DNA of 64,000 bases. It comes from Prodigiosinella aquatilis (GTDB taxonomy: Bacteria; Pseudomonadota; Gammaproteobacteria; Enterobacterales; Enterobacteriaceae). Shown here piece by piece: positions 43,605 through 52,368 of the stretch (position 1 is the first letter of the stretch; each line of letters starts with the position of its first letter). The stretch is taken from positions 4,836,001 to 4,900,000 of the forward strand of contig CP128857.1 in assembly GCA_030388725.1 (NCBI GenBank), in the 5' to 3' direction. The position numbers and the translations under genes are program-made. The notes beneath the pieces were generated by a model. The model was not told the DNA's origin. It worked only from the letters and a program-made list of their open reading frames with translations, and made no database searches.

Positions 43605-45035
43605 TCATCCTCCTAACCGGGCGGCTTGCATTGGTAAACGCATCCTGACGATATCAGCACCCTGTTCAGTTAGATCCCAGAACAGGCCCGTCATGATTTT
43701 GAGCGCCTCAAGCGTGATATCAGCCAGAATATGTTCGTTTGGTGCATGCTGTGAGCAGGCGGGATAGGAGTGTGGAACCCACAATGTCGGTAATCCTAAT
43801 GTTTCTGAAAAACAGGCATTGGGCAGTCCGCCGCCAAAATTAGGCAATACCGCCACCGTGGTACCAACCGAATGCGTAATCGACATCACGCCCCATTCAA
43901 CCCACGGGTCGCAGAGATCCAGCCGGGTTGCCTTGTAGCAGTTGACATCATTCATGATTTCCACATCCTCAAAACCGTTGGCATCAAGGTGTCGACGAAT
44001 GTGTTGCGTAAAATTCCCCACATCACTCCCCACCACATAACGCATATGGCAATGTGCTTTGGCCTGTGGCGGAATAGCGTGCGCCGGCTTGTCGGGATTC
44101 CCGGTCACAAATGCCAGTATGTCCAGTGTATTCCAACCATAGAGCTTCTCGGCGGCCGTTAAACCAGGCTCTCCCCAGCCAGAATCAACGGCCGGGTCCA
44201 TCGGCCCGCTACCCAATTCGATCTCTGCTAGCATCCGGCGTAAGTTGTCAGAGAGAGCGGGCGGACGCAGACCCGGTATCAGAATGCGGCCATGATCATC
44301 CACCAAACAGGCGATGGCATGCGCCAGTCGGATCCCCGGATTGCTCAGCAACCCACCCCAGTTACCTGAATGGTGTGCCCCGTCACGTAAATTCAGTTTC
44401 AGGTCAAAGTTAAACACTCCACGGGATCCCAGAAACAGCGTTGGCTGGGAAGCACTGACCCGTGGACCATCCGACGCAATAAACAAATCAGCGCTAAGCC
44501 AGTCACGATACTGCTCACAAATTTCATTCAGTCCTGGAGAACCGACTTCTTCGCCCATTTCCAGAATAATTTTCACGTTGTAACCCAATTGGCCACGTCG
44601 TGCTTTCAGTACCTGCTCCAGCGCCGCCAGATTGATAGTATGCTGACCTTTATTATCAGCCGTTCCACGCCCATACCAGACGTTACCGTTCTGAACGATT
44701 TCCCAGGGCAATAATCCATCCCGCCATTGTTCATCATATCCCTGGACCACATCACCATGACCATAAGTCAACAGCGTCAATTCAGCCAGCGGCTCAATTC
44801 GCCGCGCGAGTAAAAAAGGACAGCTCTTGCTGACCGGATTTTCCACAATCAGGCATTCGAATGACATCGCCTGCAACACCGGTATCATCTCATCCGTCAG
44901 GTAGGACATCAGAATAGGCTCGGCGTCGGGATTCTGGCTTTCCGTACGGAAAGCCACTCTGCGCGCCAGCGTTTCCCGGAATTTGCCTGAACCAAAATAA
45001 TCCACCGTCGCTTGTATGGTTTCTTCACGCGTCAT
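43605..45035 (-). CDS. M20-family metallodipeptidase
   Basis: About 476 residues. The M20 metal site is visible in order: His in YGHGDVVQG, bridging Asp in WYGRGTADNKGQ, general base and ligand Glu pair in LEMGEEVGSPG, and the C-terminal His in SQHAPNEH. A dimerisation insert lies in the middle. Cytosolic, likely hydrolysing dipeptides or N-acyl amino acids imported by the ABC transporter encoded just upstream. Start uncertain: ATG at 45035 fits the family N-terminus; a longer frame begins at 45080. Confidence 0.85.
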   Translation of the reverse strand: MTREETIQATVDYFGSGKFRETLARRVAFRTESQNPDAEPILMSYLTDEMIPVLQAMSFECLIVENPVSKSCPFLLARRIEPLAELTLLTYGHGDVVQGYDEQWRDGLLPWEIVQNGNVWYGRGTADNKGQHTINLAALEQVLKARRGQLGYNVKIILEMGEEVGSPGLNEICEQYRDWLSADLFIASDGPRVSASQPTLFLGSRGVFNFDLKLNLRDGAHHSGNWGGLLSNPGIRLAHAIACLVDDHGRILIPGLRPPALSDNLRRMLAEIELGSGPMDPAVDSGWGEPGLTAAEKLYGWNTLDILAFVTGNPDKPAHAIPPQAKAHCHMRYVVGSDVGNFTQHIRRHLDANGFEDVEIMNDVNCYKATRLDLCDPWVEWGVMSITHSVGTTVAVLPNFGGGLPNACFSETLGLPTLWVPHSYPACSQHAPNEHILADITLEALKIMTGLFWDLTEQGADIVRMRLPMQAARLGG

Positions 45036-45167
45036 AGTCAACCGGTCCTTTTTTATCGGTATATTCATCAAGGTAAGCATCCGTCCCAGAGGAACCGCGA
45101 CCTGTCTGTCTCCGCCTGTTCCTTCGGCATGCTATCGTTATCGCCACATTATTCGTGTCTGGTTTAG

Positions 45168-46058
45168 TTAATAGGGTTCAATATCAGGAATACCCAGCCC
45201 CGGCTCTGGCGTCAGCACAGAAGCCAGCAGCGTTCGAGTGTAAGGGTGCTTCGGTGAGTGAAAAATCTGCTCACGTGTTCCTTGTTCAACAATGGCTCCC
45301 CGCTGCATCACCGCTACATGATCAACCAGATGTTCCACCACCGACAGATTGTGGCTGATAAGCAGGTAAGTAAGACCAAACTCCCGTTTAAGCGCCAGGA
45401 GCAGATTCAGAATTTGAGCCTGAACAGAAACATCCAGCGCGGATGTCGGTTCATCGCAGATCAAAATGTCGGGCCGCATAATTAGCGCCCGGGCGATCGC
45501 CACTCGCTGGCGCTGTCCGCCGGAAAGCTGACCTGGGTACTGACTGTGCGTCCGGGCTGGCATCCCCACCACATCCAGCATCTCCCTGACCTGTTTTTTT
45601 CGTTCATCTGCGGTACCGATACGATGAAGACGCAGCGCGACTTCCACAATATCCGCAACGGTTCGCCGCGGATTAAGGGATGAATAAGGGTCCTGAAAGA
45701 TAGGCTGTATGTGGGAGGTCATCTCCTTACGGTTCCCGGCATCAATCTCGCGGCCTTCTATCAGCACATTGCCGGATGTCGGGTGAAGCAATCCCAGCAG
45801 CATTTTAGCCAGCGTGCTTTTTCCACACCCTGATTCCCCCACCAGACCCAATGTTTCCCCGCGACGAACCCGCAAAGAAACATTATCCACAGCCCTGATT
45901 TCTCCCTGCCGAGAAAACAGGCCGCGATTCAACCGGAAAACTCGGGTTAACGCACACAACTCCAGCGCAATATCATCATTGCCTGGAATGTGTGTTGGCA
46001 GCGTAGAAAGTGGCGAATCATGATTCATACCGACATGTTGGGTCACTTGACTGTTCAT
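45168..46058 (-). CDS. Peptide ABC transporter ATP-binding protein (DppF type)
   Basis: 296 residues: Walker A GESGCGKST (74-82), Q-loop FQDPYSSLNP, signature LSGGQ (178-182), Walker B ILICDEPTSALD (198-209) and H-loop SHN. The start at 46058 follows GGAGGT 6 nt upstream; a longer frame begins in the preceding gene. It overlaps the partner ATPase by 4 bp. Energises the importer of this operon. Confidence 0.93.
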   Translation of the reverse strand: MNSQVTQHVGMNHDSPLSTLPTHIPGNDDIALELCALTRVFRLNRGLFSRQGEIRAVDNVSLRVRRGETLGLVGESGCGKSTLAKMLLGLLHPTSGNVLIEGREIDAGNRKEMTSHIQPIFQDPYSSLNPRRTVADIVEVALRLHRIGTADERKKQVREMLDVVGMPARTHSQYPGQLSGGQRQRVAIARALIMRPDILICDEPTSALDVSVQAQILNLLLALKREFGLTYLLISHNLSVVEHLVDHVAVMQRGAIVEQGTREQIFHSPKHPYTRTLLASVLTPEPGLGIPDIEPY

Positions 46059-47044
46059 GCCACCTCCACCGAGGTTAACGCCTGAACGCAACAAACCCCA
46101 TGATGAGGTGTCACCTGAACATAAGGCGTATCCTGATGACATGCTTCGCAACAATGGGGACAGCGATTACTGAATGCGCACCCCTGTTGCACACCGACCA
46201 GACTGGGAACCACACCAGGTATCGCCTTCAACGGCTGGCCAGGTACGGTTTTGCCCTGTACCGGAATACAATCAAGCAGTGCTTTGGTGTATGGATGCTG
46301 TGGATGGTTGAACAGCGCCATAACCGGTGCGGTTTCAACAATCTGTCCGGCATACATCACCGCAACCCGATCAGCAATCCGCGCCACCACACCCAAATCA
46401 TGGGTGATAAAAATCACCGCAGTGCCAAGCTCCTGCTGTAGTTCGCGCAACATACGCAGAATCTGCGCCTGAATTGTCACATCCAGCGCGGTGGTCGGCT
46501 CATCGGCGATAATCAGATCCGGTTCACACATCAGCGCCATCGCAATCATGATACGTTGCCGCAAACCGCCGGAAAGTTGATGTGGATACTGATTCAAACG
46601 AGCGGACGCCATTGGAATGCCGGCCCGTTCCATCAGATAGACCGCTCTGTCCCGGGCTACCGCCAACGAAACCTTGCGATGCGCCCGCAGGGTTTCACAT
46701 AACTGATTACCCAGCGTAAAAGAGGGGTTCAGCGACGTCATCGGCTCCTGAAAAATCATCGACATCTGATCGCCGCGCAGCGCCATGATGTCGCGTTTTT
46801 TCAGCGACTGTAATTCCATTCCCTTAAAACGAATATAATCGGCGGATCGCGCCGCTTTACGGGGGAGAAGGTCCATTAACGCCAGCGAGGTCATGGATTT
46901 ACCGCATCCCGACTCACCAACCAGACACAGCATCTCACCGCGGTTTACCGTAAAATCAAGGCCGCGAACGGCATGCAAAGTTCCCCGCGGTGTTGGCAGA
47001 TCGACCCGCAGGTTTTTCACATCCAGCAAAATGTCATTATTCAT
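46055..47044 (-). CDS. Peptide ABC transporter ATP-binding protein (DppD type)
   Basis: 329 residues: Walker A GESGCGKSM (43-51), Q-loop FQEPMTSLNP, signature LSGGL (157-161) and Walker B LIIADEPTTALD (177-188). The C-terminal oligopeptide-type extension has the Cys-rich CAFSNRCPHCCEAC segment seen in Opp/Dpp ATPases, some of which bind a 4Fe-4S cluster. The ATG at 47044 is preferred over one two codons upstream because of spacing from GAGG. Confidence 0.93.
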   Translation of the reverse strand: MNNDILLDVKNLRVDLPTPRGTLHAVRGLDFTVNRGEMLCLVGESGCGKSMTSLALMDLLPRKAARSADYIRFKGMELQSLKKRDIMALRGDQMSMIFQEPMTSLNPSFTLGNQLCETLRAHRKVSLAVARDRAVYLMERAGIPMASARLNQYPHQLSGGLRQRIMIAMALMCEPDLIIADEPTTALDVTIQAQILRMLRELQQELGTAVIFITHDLGVVARIADRVAVMYAGQIVETAPVMALFNHPQHPYTKALLDCIPVQGKTVPGQPLKAIPGVVPSLVGVQQGCAFSNRCPHCCEACHQDTPYVQVTPHHGVCCVQALTSVEVA

Positions 47045-47054
47045 GGCCATGTCC

Positions 47055-47975
47055 TCAGTTGCGTCCATCCAGCGCGGTGATATCACGCAGTCCATCTCCC
47101 ACCAGATTAATTCCCAGCACCAGGACCGCCAATACACCCCCCGGAATCAGAATCACCCAGGGCTGAAAGAACATATATGTCTTACCTTCGGCGATCATCA
47201 GTCCCCACGACGGCATTGGTGGCTGCACACCCAATCCAAGGAATGAAAGCGTTGCTTCCAGCAGAATCGCATGAGCAATCTCCAGTGTGGCCACCACCGT
47301 CAGCGGACCAAGCAAGTTAGGCAGAATTTCGCATAGCATGATGAACAACGAAGACGCCCCCAGCGTTTTGGCGGCGGCAATAAACTCGGCCTCACGTAAC
47401 TGTCGGGTGACAGAACGGGAAACAATCAGGAAACGGTCCCACAGCAATAATCCCAGCAGCAAAATCACGACTTTTACCGATCCCCCCACCAGCGAAGCGG
47501 TAGCCAGTGCCACCAGTATTAGCGGCATAGACAGACGAACCGTAAGGATATAGCTCACCACCACATCAACCCGCCCACCAAAATACCCGGCAAGAATGCC
47601 CAACGTCACACCGATAAACCCGGAGACAACAACGGCAATCAAACCGATAGTGAGTGAAACCCGTGCCCCGTACAGCAAGCGGCTCAGGTAATCACGCCCC
47701 AGCTTGTCCGTCCCCAGTACATGTTCCCAACTCCCTTTTTCATGCCATATCGGTGGAATCAGACGCTGACTGACATCCTGAGCATAGGGATCGTGCTGCG
47801 CGATCAAGGGGGCAAAAACAGCCGCCAGTACAATGGTCCCAATAATCATCAGGCCCAGCGTCATACTATGGTGTCCAAGCAGACGTCTTAACCACCGCCG
47901 CCAGAGAGTAGGTTCAGGAGACAATCCCGACGTAACGACCGATGCTGTGTTCGCCAACGTTGCAGACGTTTTCAT
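47055..47975 (-). CDS. Peptide ABC transporter permease (DppC type)
   Basis: 306 residues, N-terminal helix followed by the OppC/DppC hallmark HVLGTDKLGRDYLSRLLYGA, five more helices and the EAA loop AEFIAAAKTLGASSLFIMLC. Inner-membrane channel subunit. 10 bp from the upstream gene of the operon and 10 bp from the next. Confidence 0.93.
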   Translation of the reverse strand: MKTSATLANTASVVTSGLSPEPTLWRRWLRRLLGHHSMTLGLMIIGTIVLAAVFAPLIAQHDPYAQDVSQRLIPPIWHEKGSWEHVLGTDKLGRDYLSRLLYGARVSLTIGLIAVVVSGFIGVTLGILAGYFGGRVDVVVSYILTVRLSMPLILVALATASLVGGSVKVVILLLGLLLWDRFLIVSRSVTRQLREAEFIAAAKTLGASSLFIMLCEILPNLLGPLTVVATLEIAHAILLEATLSFLGLGVQPPMPSWGLMIAEGKTYMFFQPWVILIPGGVLAVLVLGINLVGDGLRDITALDGRN

Positions 47976-47984
47976 GGACGCTCC

Positions 47985-48902
47985 TTATTGGGTTCGTAAA
48001 CGCGGATCTAACGCCGCATTAAGGACATCCGCCAAAAATGTCAGCCCGATATAAAACACGGAAATAATCAACACAATGGCCTGCACCACTGGAAAATCAT
48101 TACGAGAAATAGAGTCCCAGGCCAGTTGCCCCAGCCCTTGTAGTGCGAAGATAGATTCAATCACCACCGATCCCCCCAACATAAAACCCAGTTCAACCGT
48201 CGCCAGTGCCACCACCGGAATGATGGCATTACGTAAACCATGTTTAACGATAACCTTGAATGAACTCAGCCCTTTTGCCCGCGCGGTACGGATATAATCC
48301 GCACCCAACACATCCAGCATGCCAGAGCGAGTCATACGCATCAGCGATGGCATGGCGTAATATCCCAGTGCTACCGCCGGTAATACAAAATTCCGCCAAC
48401 TGCTGTTCCCTGCCACAGGTAGCCATTTCAACCCGACGGCAAATACCAGGATGAGGATCAGAGCAAACCAGAAATTCGGCATCGCCTGACCGATCACAGA
48501 AATGAAAATGGAACATCTGTCGACCCAGGTATCACGGAAGACCGCGGCCAGCACCCCCAGAGGGATCGCCACCACCAGTGCCAGCAACAGAGAAACCACA
48601 CCGAGCTTGAGTGTGATGGGCATCCTCTGCTCAATCAGTTCCATGACCGTATTTTCAAAATAGAAAGAGTGCCCGAAATCGAGATGCAACGCCGCCCACA
48701 TCCAGTGCATAAACTGTGTGGTTAACGGTTGATCCAATCCGTATTGCACACGAATACGCTCCACCACTTCAGAAGATGCATCCGGGCCGGCAATAGCTGC
48801 CGCCAAATCGCCAGAAAGGTGCAAAAGAGAGAAACTGACCACCGCGACGGTAAGCAACACCGCCAGCGCAACCAGAAGCCGATGTAAGATATAGAGAATC
48901 AT
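47985..48902 (-). CDS. Peptide ABC transporter permease (DppB type)
   Basis: 305 residues, six transmembrane helices, beginning MILYILHRLLVALAVLLTVA and with the EAA loop ADYIRTARAKGLSSFKVIVK. Pairs with the DppC-type subunit. It follows the binding-protein gene by 60 bp in the operon. Confidence 0.93.
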   Translation of the reverse strand: MILYILHRLLVALAVLLTVAVVSFSLLHLSGDLAAAIAGPDASSEVVERIRVQYGLDQPLTTQFMHWMWAALHLDFGHSFYFENTVMELIEQRMPITLKLGVVSLLLALVVAIPLGVLAAVFRDTWVDRCSIFISVIGQAMPNFWFALILILVFAVGLKWLPVAGNSSWRNFVLPAVALGYYAMPSLMRMTRSGMLDVLGADYIRTARAKGLSSFKVIVKHGLRNAIIPVVALATVELGFMLGGSVVIESIFALQGLGQLAWDSISRNDFPVVQAIVLIISVFYIGLTFLADVLNAALDPRLRTQ

Positions 48903-48962
48903 GAACAGTTCCTTATTCTCATCAGATACCTGCGGGAATCGATGCCGATCCCCGGTCGCGTT

Positions 48963-50495
48963 TTACTTCCAACTGGACATCACAAAACGCGGCAGTTCAT
49001 CCGGCCAGCTATCAAAGTTCAGATCGGCGGTATATGCATAATTTGTCGAATAGGAAAACAGAGGCGCCAGATAAGCCTGGGAGGAAATTCGGCCCAGCGC
49101 CTTCGCATACATGGCGCTGCGCTGCTGCGGATCGATAGTTTCATCAGCCTTTTCCAGCATGCTGGTCAGTTCGGCATCCTTCCAGATATCGTCACCTTTG
49201 CCACCAAAATAAGGTGAGGTAAAGGCTGAAGCATCGTTGATGGAAAAAGAGCCCCAGGTGCGCATCGCCATCGGTGCCTTGCCAGAAATCAGATCCGCCG
49301 CCAGTACCGTATATTTCACATAATGCAGCCTGGCGCGGATACCCACCTTACGTAAATCGCCAATGATCGCCTCGGCGTAATCCCGATCACGATAAGCCCA
49401 GATATCTGTATCAAAACCATTGGGATATCCCGCTTCTGCCAGTAGCTGCCGGACTTTTTCCGGGTTGTATTCATACTTAATGACATCGCTGGTGTTACAT
49501 GCGGTTTGCGCATAGAAACAGGCGGAATAAACGGGCCGACTGCCGCCGCGAACCAGATTATCGACAATAGCCTTGCGGTTAATGGCATAGTTCACCGCTT
49601 GACGGACGCGCAGATCTTTAAAAGGCTTACCTTCTGGTCCGTTAGCGTGAATATTCAATGCCAGAAAACCGACTCGCATGGTTTCGCCGCTCTTCACTGT
49701 GATGTTTGGCATGGCCGCCAGCGAAGCCATCTGGTCGGCAGGCACCCGCCAGATCCAGTCAACCTGTCCGGTCATCAGTTGAGCCAGCCGGGTTTCCGGA
49801 TCGCTGATTGCCACAAATACCAGTTTTCCGATTTTGGGCTGCCCAACCGGGCTGTCCTTAAAGTAATGGGTATTCTTTTCCATCGTGATGCCTTGCCCCG
49901 GTATCACTTTGGTAATTTTATAGGGGCCAGTGCCAACAGGCGCTTTACTGAAACCAGATAATTTAACCCGTTGATAATATTTAGCAGGATAGATTGGTGT
50001 CGGACCAGACAGATATTCCAGTGCCGCCGGGAAAGGTTTTTTAAGGTGGAGTTTTACCGTGTAATCATCAATTTTCTCGGTGTTCTTAATCCAGTCAACA
50101 CTCTGTGGCATAACCGAGGCAGTATTATCACCCGCAATATTATTGAATGTATAAACGACATCGTCAGCCGTAAAGTCATCACCGTTATGGAATTTAACGC
50201 CTTTACGTAAATGCAGGACCAGTGTTAAGGGGGATTCCCATTTCCATGATGAAGCCAATTCTGGAAGATATTTACCGGTTTCAGGATCACGATAAATCAA
50301 CGTATCCCATACCAGGTGGGCAATAATTACCCCTTCTCGCAGGTTATTATGATAAGGGCTAACATTATCCACCTCACTGTCCGAGGCATAAACTAAAGTA
50401 TCATTCTGTTTTCCCGCATAGCTATATGCAGCAAAGCCCATCAGTAATGCGGATAAAGCATATTTCCTTATTTGTCTTGCCAGGGAGCCAGTCAT
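48963..50495 (-). CDS. Peptide ABC transporter substrate-binding protein
   Basis: 510 residues of the SBP_bac_5 type with a signal peptide (KYALSALLMGFAAYSYAG). Typical blocks: TLVLHLRKGVKFHNGDDFTA, RLAQLMTGQVDW, NYAINRKAIVDNLV. Periplasmic. The start at 50495 has GGAG 6 nt upstream; a longer in-frame start lacks a signal peptide. It heads a six-gene transcript (binding protein, two permeases, two ATPases, dipeptidase), which suggests import and intracellular hydrolysis of one peptide-like substrate. Confidence 0.92.
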   Translation of the reverse strand: MTGSLARQIRKYALSALLMGFAAYSYAGKQNDTLVYASDSEVDNVSPYHNNLREGVIIAHLVWDTLIYRDPETGKYLPELASSWKWESPLTLVLHLRKGVKFHNGDDFTADDVVYTFNNIAGDNTASVMPQSVDWIKNTEKIDDYTVKLHLKKPFPAALEYLSGPTPIYPAKYYQRVKLSGFSKAPVGTGPYKITKVIPGQGITMEKNTHYFKDSPVGQPKIGKLVFVAISDPETRLAQLMTGQVDWIWRVPADQMASLAAMPNITVKSGETMRVGFLALNIHANGPEGKPFKDLRVRQAVNYAINRKAIVDNLVRGGSRPVYSACFYAQTACNTSDVIKYEYNPEKVRQLLAEAGYPNGFDTDIWAYRDRDYAEAIIGDLRKVGIRARLHYVKYTVLAADLISGKAPMAMRTWGSFSINDASAFTSPYFGGKGDDIWKDAELTSMLEKADETIDPQQRSAMYAKALGRISSQAYLAPLFSYSTNYAYTADLNFDSWPDELPRFVMSSWK

Positions 50496-50943
50496 GTTAT
50501 TCTCCGTACCATCAATGAATAAGCCATACCCTATGGGTTGCAAGACTGAAGCCAATCGATGATTTATATCCTTACTGATTTTAGGCAATAGGTTTCTCAA
50601 AATAAGAAACCATAGTCGCGGCATGCTTTATTTATCAACTCCGCGTAAAAAATTAAATCTCAATTTAATTGATATAAGAATTACTTTCCGATAAAAGTAC
50701 AATTGCAGTGCACCCTAAACATTAAGATGCACTATTTAAAAGCAATGGGATATTATTAACTTTGGAAGTCAAATTATTTAGAGAATATTATATAAAATAG
50801 CCAGAGAAACCCGACCTGAACGATGGTTAACCTATTATTTTCTCTTTATTACAGCGTTAATCACAGCCGACAATCCTTTGTAATATGAAAGACGTGGCGG
50901 CGCCGGCCTAATCGTAGCCGACGCCGCGTTGTGCAGAGAGTTC
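50496..50943. other. Spacer between RND operon and peptide importer
   Basis: 448 bp without a supported gene, very AT-rich. It should carry the promoter of the peptide-import operon at its left part and the terminator of the efflux operon at its right end. Confidence 0.6.
50897..50927 (-). terminator. Terminator of the RND efflux operon
   Basis: An 11-bp GC-rich stem (50897-50907 with 50917-50927, one wobble) and 9-nt loop, 17 bp past the stop of the outer-membrane factor gene. Followed on the minus strand by CTTTC rather than a full T-tract. Confidence 0.65.
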
Positions 50944-52368
50944 TTAGTCTGCTTTCCAGCCTCCACCCAGCACCTTATACAGCGTGATCTGCTGGTTCAG
51001 TTCGTTGAGTCGAGTCGTGATCTGACTCTGTTGGGCCTGATATAGTGAACGTTGGGCAACCAGCACATTCAGGTAATTGTCCACGCCAGCGCGAAAACGC
51101 ATCTGGGACATATCGTAGTTACGCTGGTTAGCGTTGGTATCCTGAATTCGCGCGGTCAATTCGTCCTTATAGGTAGCCCGTCCAGCCAGCGCATCTGAAA
51201 CCTCCTTGAACGCTGTCTGAATGGTCTTCTCATAGTTGGCCACATCGATCCGCTTTGATACCTTGGCAATATCCAGATTAGCGCGGTTCTTGCCGCCGTC
51301 GAAAATCGGCACGCTGATACTGGGCACGAACGACCAGGCCGCGGTGCCGCCTTCCAGCAGATGACCCAAGCTCGACGAGGCCGAACCGCCGGACGCCGTC
51401 AGGCTAATGGTAGGGAAGAACGCCGCACGCGCCGCGCCGATATTGGCATTGGCCGCTTTAAGGGTATGTTCGGCAGCGACGATATCCGGCCGGCGGGTCA
51501 ACAGCTCCGACGGCAGGCCGACTGGCAGATCCGGGAAGTGCCAGTCACGGTCCAGCCGTGCCTGTTTCACCAAACCGGCGGGCAATTCAGTTCCCAGCAA
51601 CAACCGCAGCGCGTCGGCGTCTTGACGCACCTGCCTGGCATATTGCGCCACATCGGCTTCAGCGCTTCTGACAGTGGTTTCGGCCTGCGCCAAATCCTGC
51701 TCGGTGCTGGCCCCATTGTCGTAGCTCCTCTTGGTCAGTTCGTAGGAGGCGCGTTGGCTATCGACGGTCTGGTGTGCCAGGCGCAGCAAATCGCTGTCGG
51801 CGCATAACGTCATATAGTCTGAAGCGACCTCTGCCATCAGACTGATACGCGTGGCTTTGGCCGTTGCCTCGGTGGACAGATAGGTTTCCAGCGCCTGGTC
51901 GCGCAAGCTACGCACTCGGCCGAAGAAGTCCAGCTCCCATGATGTCACGCCCAGATTGGCCTCATACTGTTGATAGGTCGTCGGTCCGGTGCTCTGGGTG
52001 CTGTACAGATTACCAGGCACGTGCGCCGAGGTCATATCGGCTCCAGCACTCACTGTCGGCATGAGTGCTGCGCGCTCGACGCGAAATTGAGCCTGGTCGC
52101 TTTCGACATTCAGCGCCGCCACCCGTAAGTCGCGATTATTGTCTAGCGCCAACTGGATCAGTTGACGCAACTCTGGCTCGGTAAAAAATTGCCGCCAACC
52201 TAAATCCGACGCGCTAGTGCCGCCATTGATGGTGCTTTCCCAATAGTGGTTAGTGACCGGTAGCGCTGGTCGTTTATATTCAGGCTGCAGGCTGCAACCG
52301 GTAATAGTCAGTGCCAGAAGCGCCGGGATCATCACGTTCCGCGCGTATGTCTTACTGTGATCAATCAT
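50944..52368 (-). CDS. RND efflux outer-membrane factor (NodT/OprM family)
   Basis: 474 residues with a lipoprotein signal ending LLALTITGC and two repeated outer-membrane-efflux domains of long coiled helices and short beta strands (DLGWRQFFTEPELRQLIQLA at the first, RANLDIAKVSKRIDVANYEK at the second). Forms the trimeric TolC-like exit duct. The ATG at 52368 overlaps the pump gene end by 8 bp and yields a normal lipobox; an upstream in-frame start does not. Confidence 0.93.
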   Translation of the reverse strand: MIDHSKTYARNVMIPALLALTITGCSLQPEYKRPALPVTNHYWESTINGGTSASDLGWRQFFTEPELRQLIQLALDNNRDLRVAALNVESDQAQFRVERAALMPTVSAGADMTSAHVPGNLYSTQSTGPTTYQQYEANLGVTSWELDFFGRVRSLRDQALETYLSTEATAKATRISLMAEVASDYMTLCADSDLLRLAHQTVDSQRASYELTKRSYDNGASTEQDLAQAETTVRSAEADVAQYARQVRQDADALRLLLGTELPAGLVKQARLDRDWHFPDLPVGLPSELLTRRPDIVAAEHTLKAANANIGAARAAFFPTISLTASGGSASSSLGHLLEGGTAAWSFVPSISVPIFDGGKNRANLDIAKVSKRIDVANYEKTIQTAFKEVSDALAGRATYKDELTARIQDTNANQRNYDMSQMRFRAGVDNYLNVLVAQRSLYQAQQSQITTRLNELNQQITLYKVLGGGWKAD

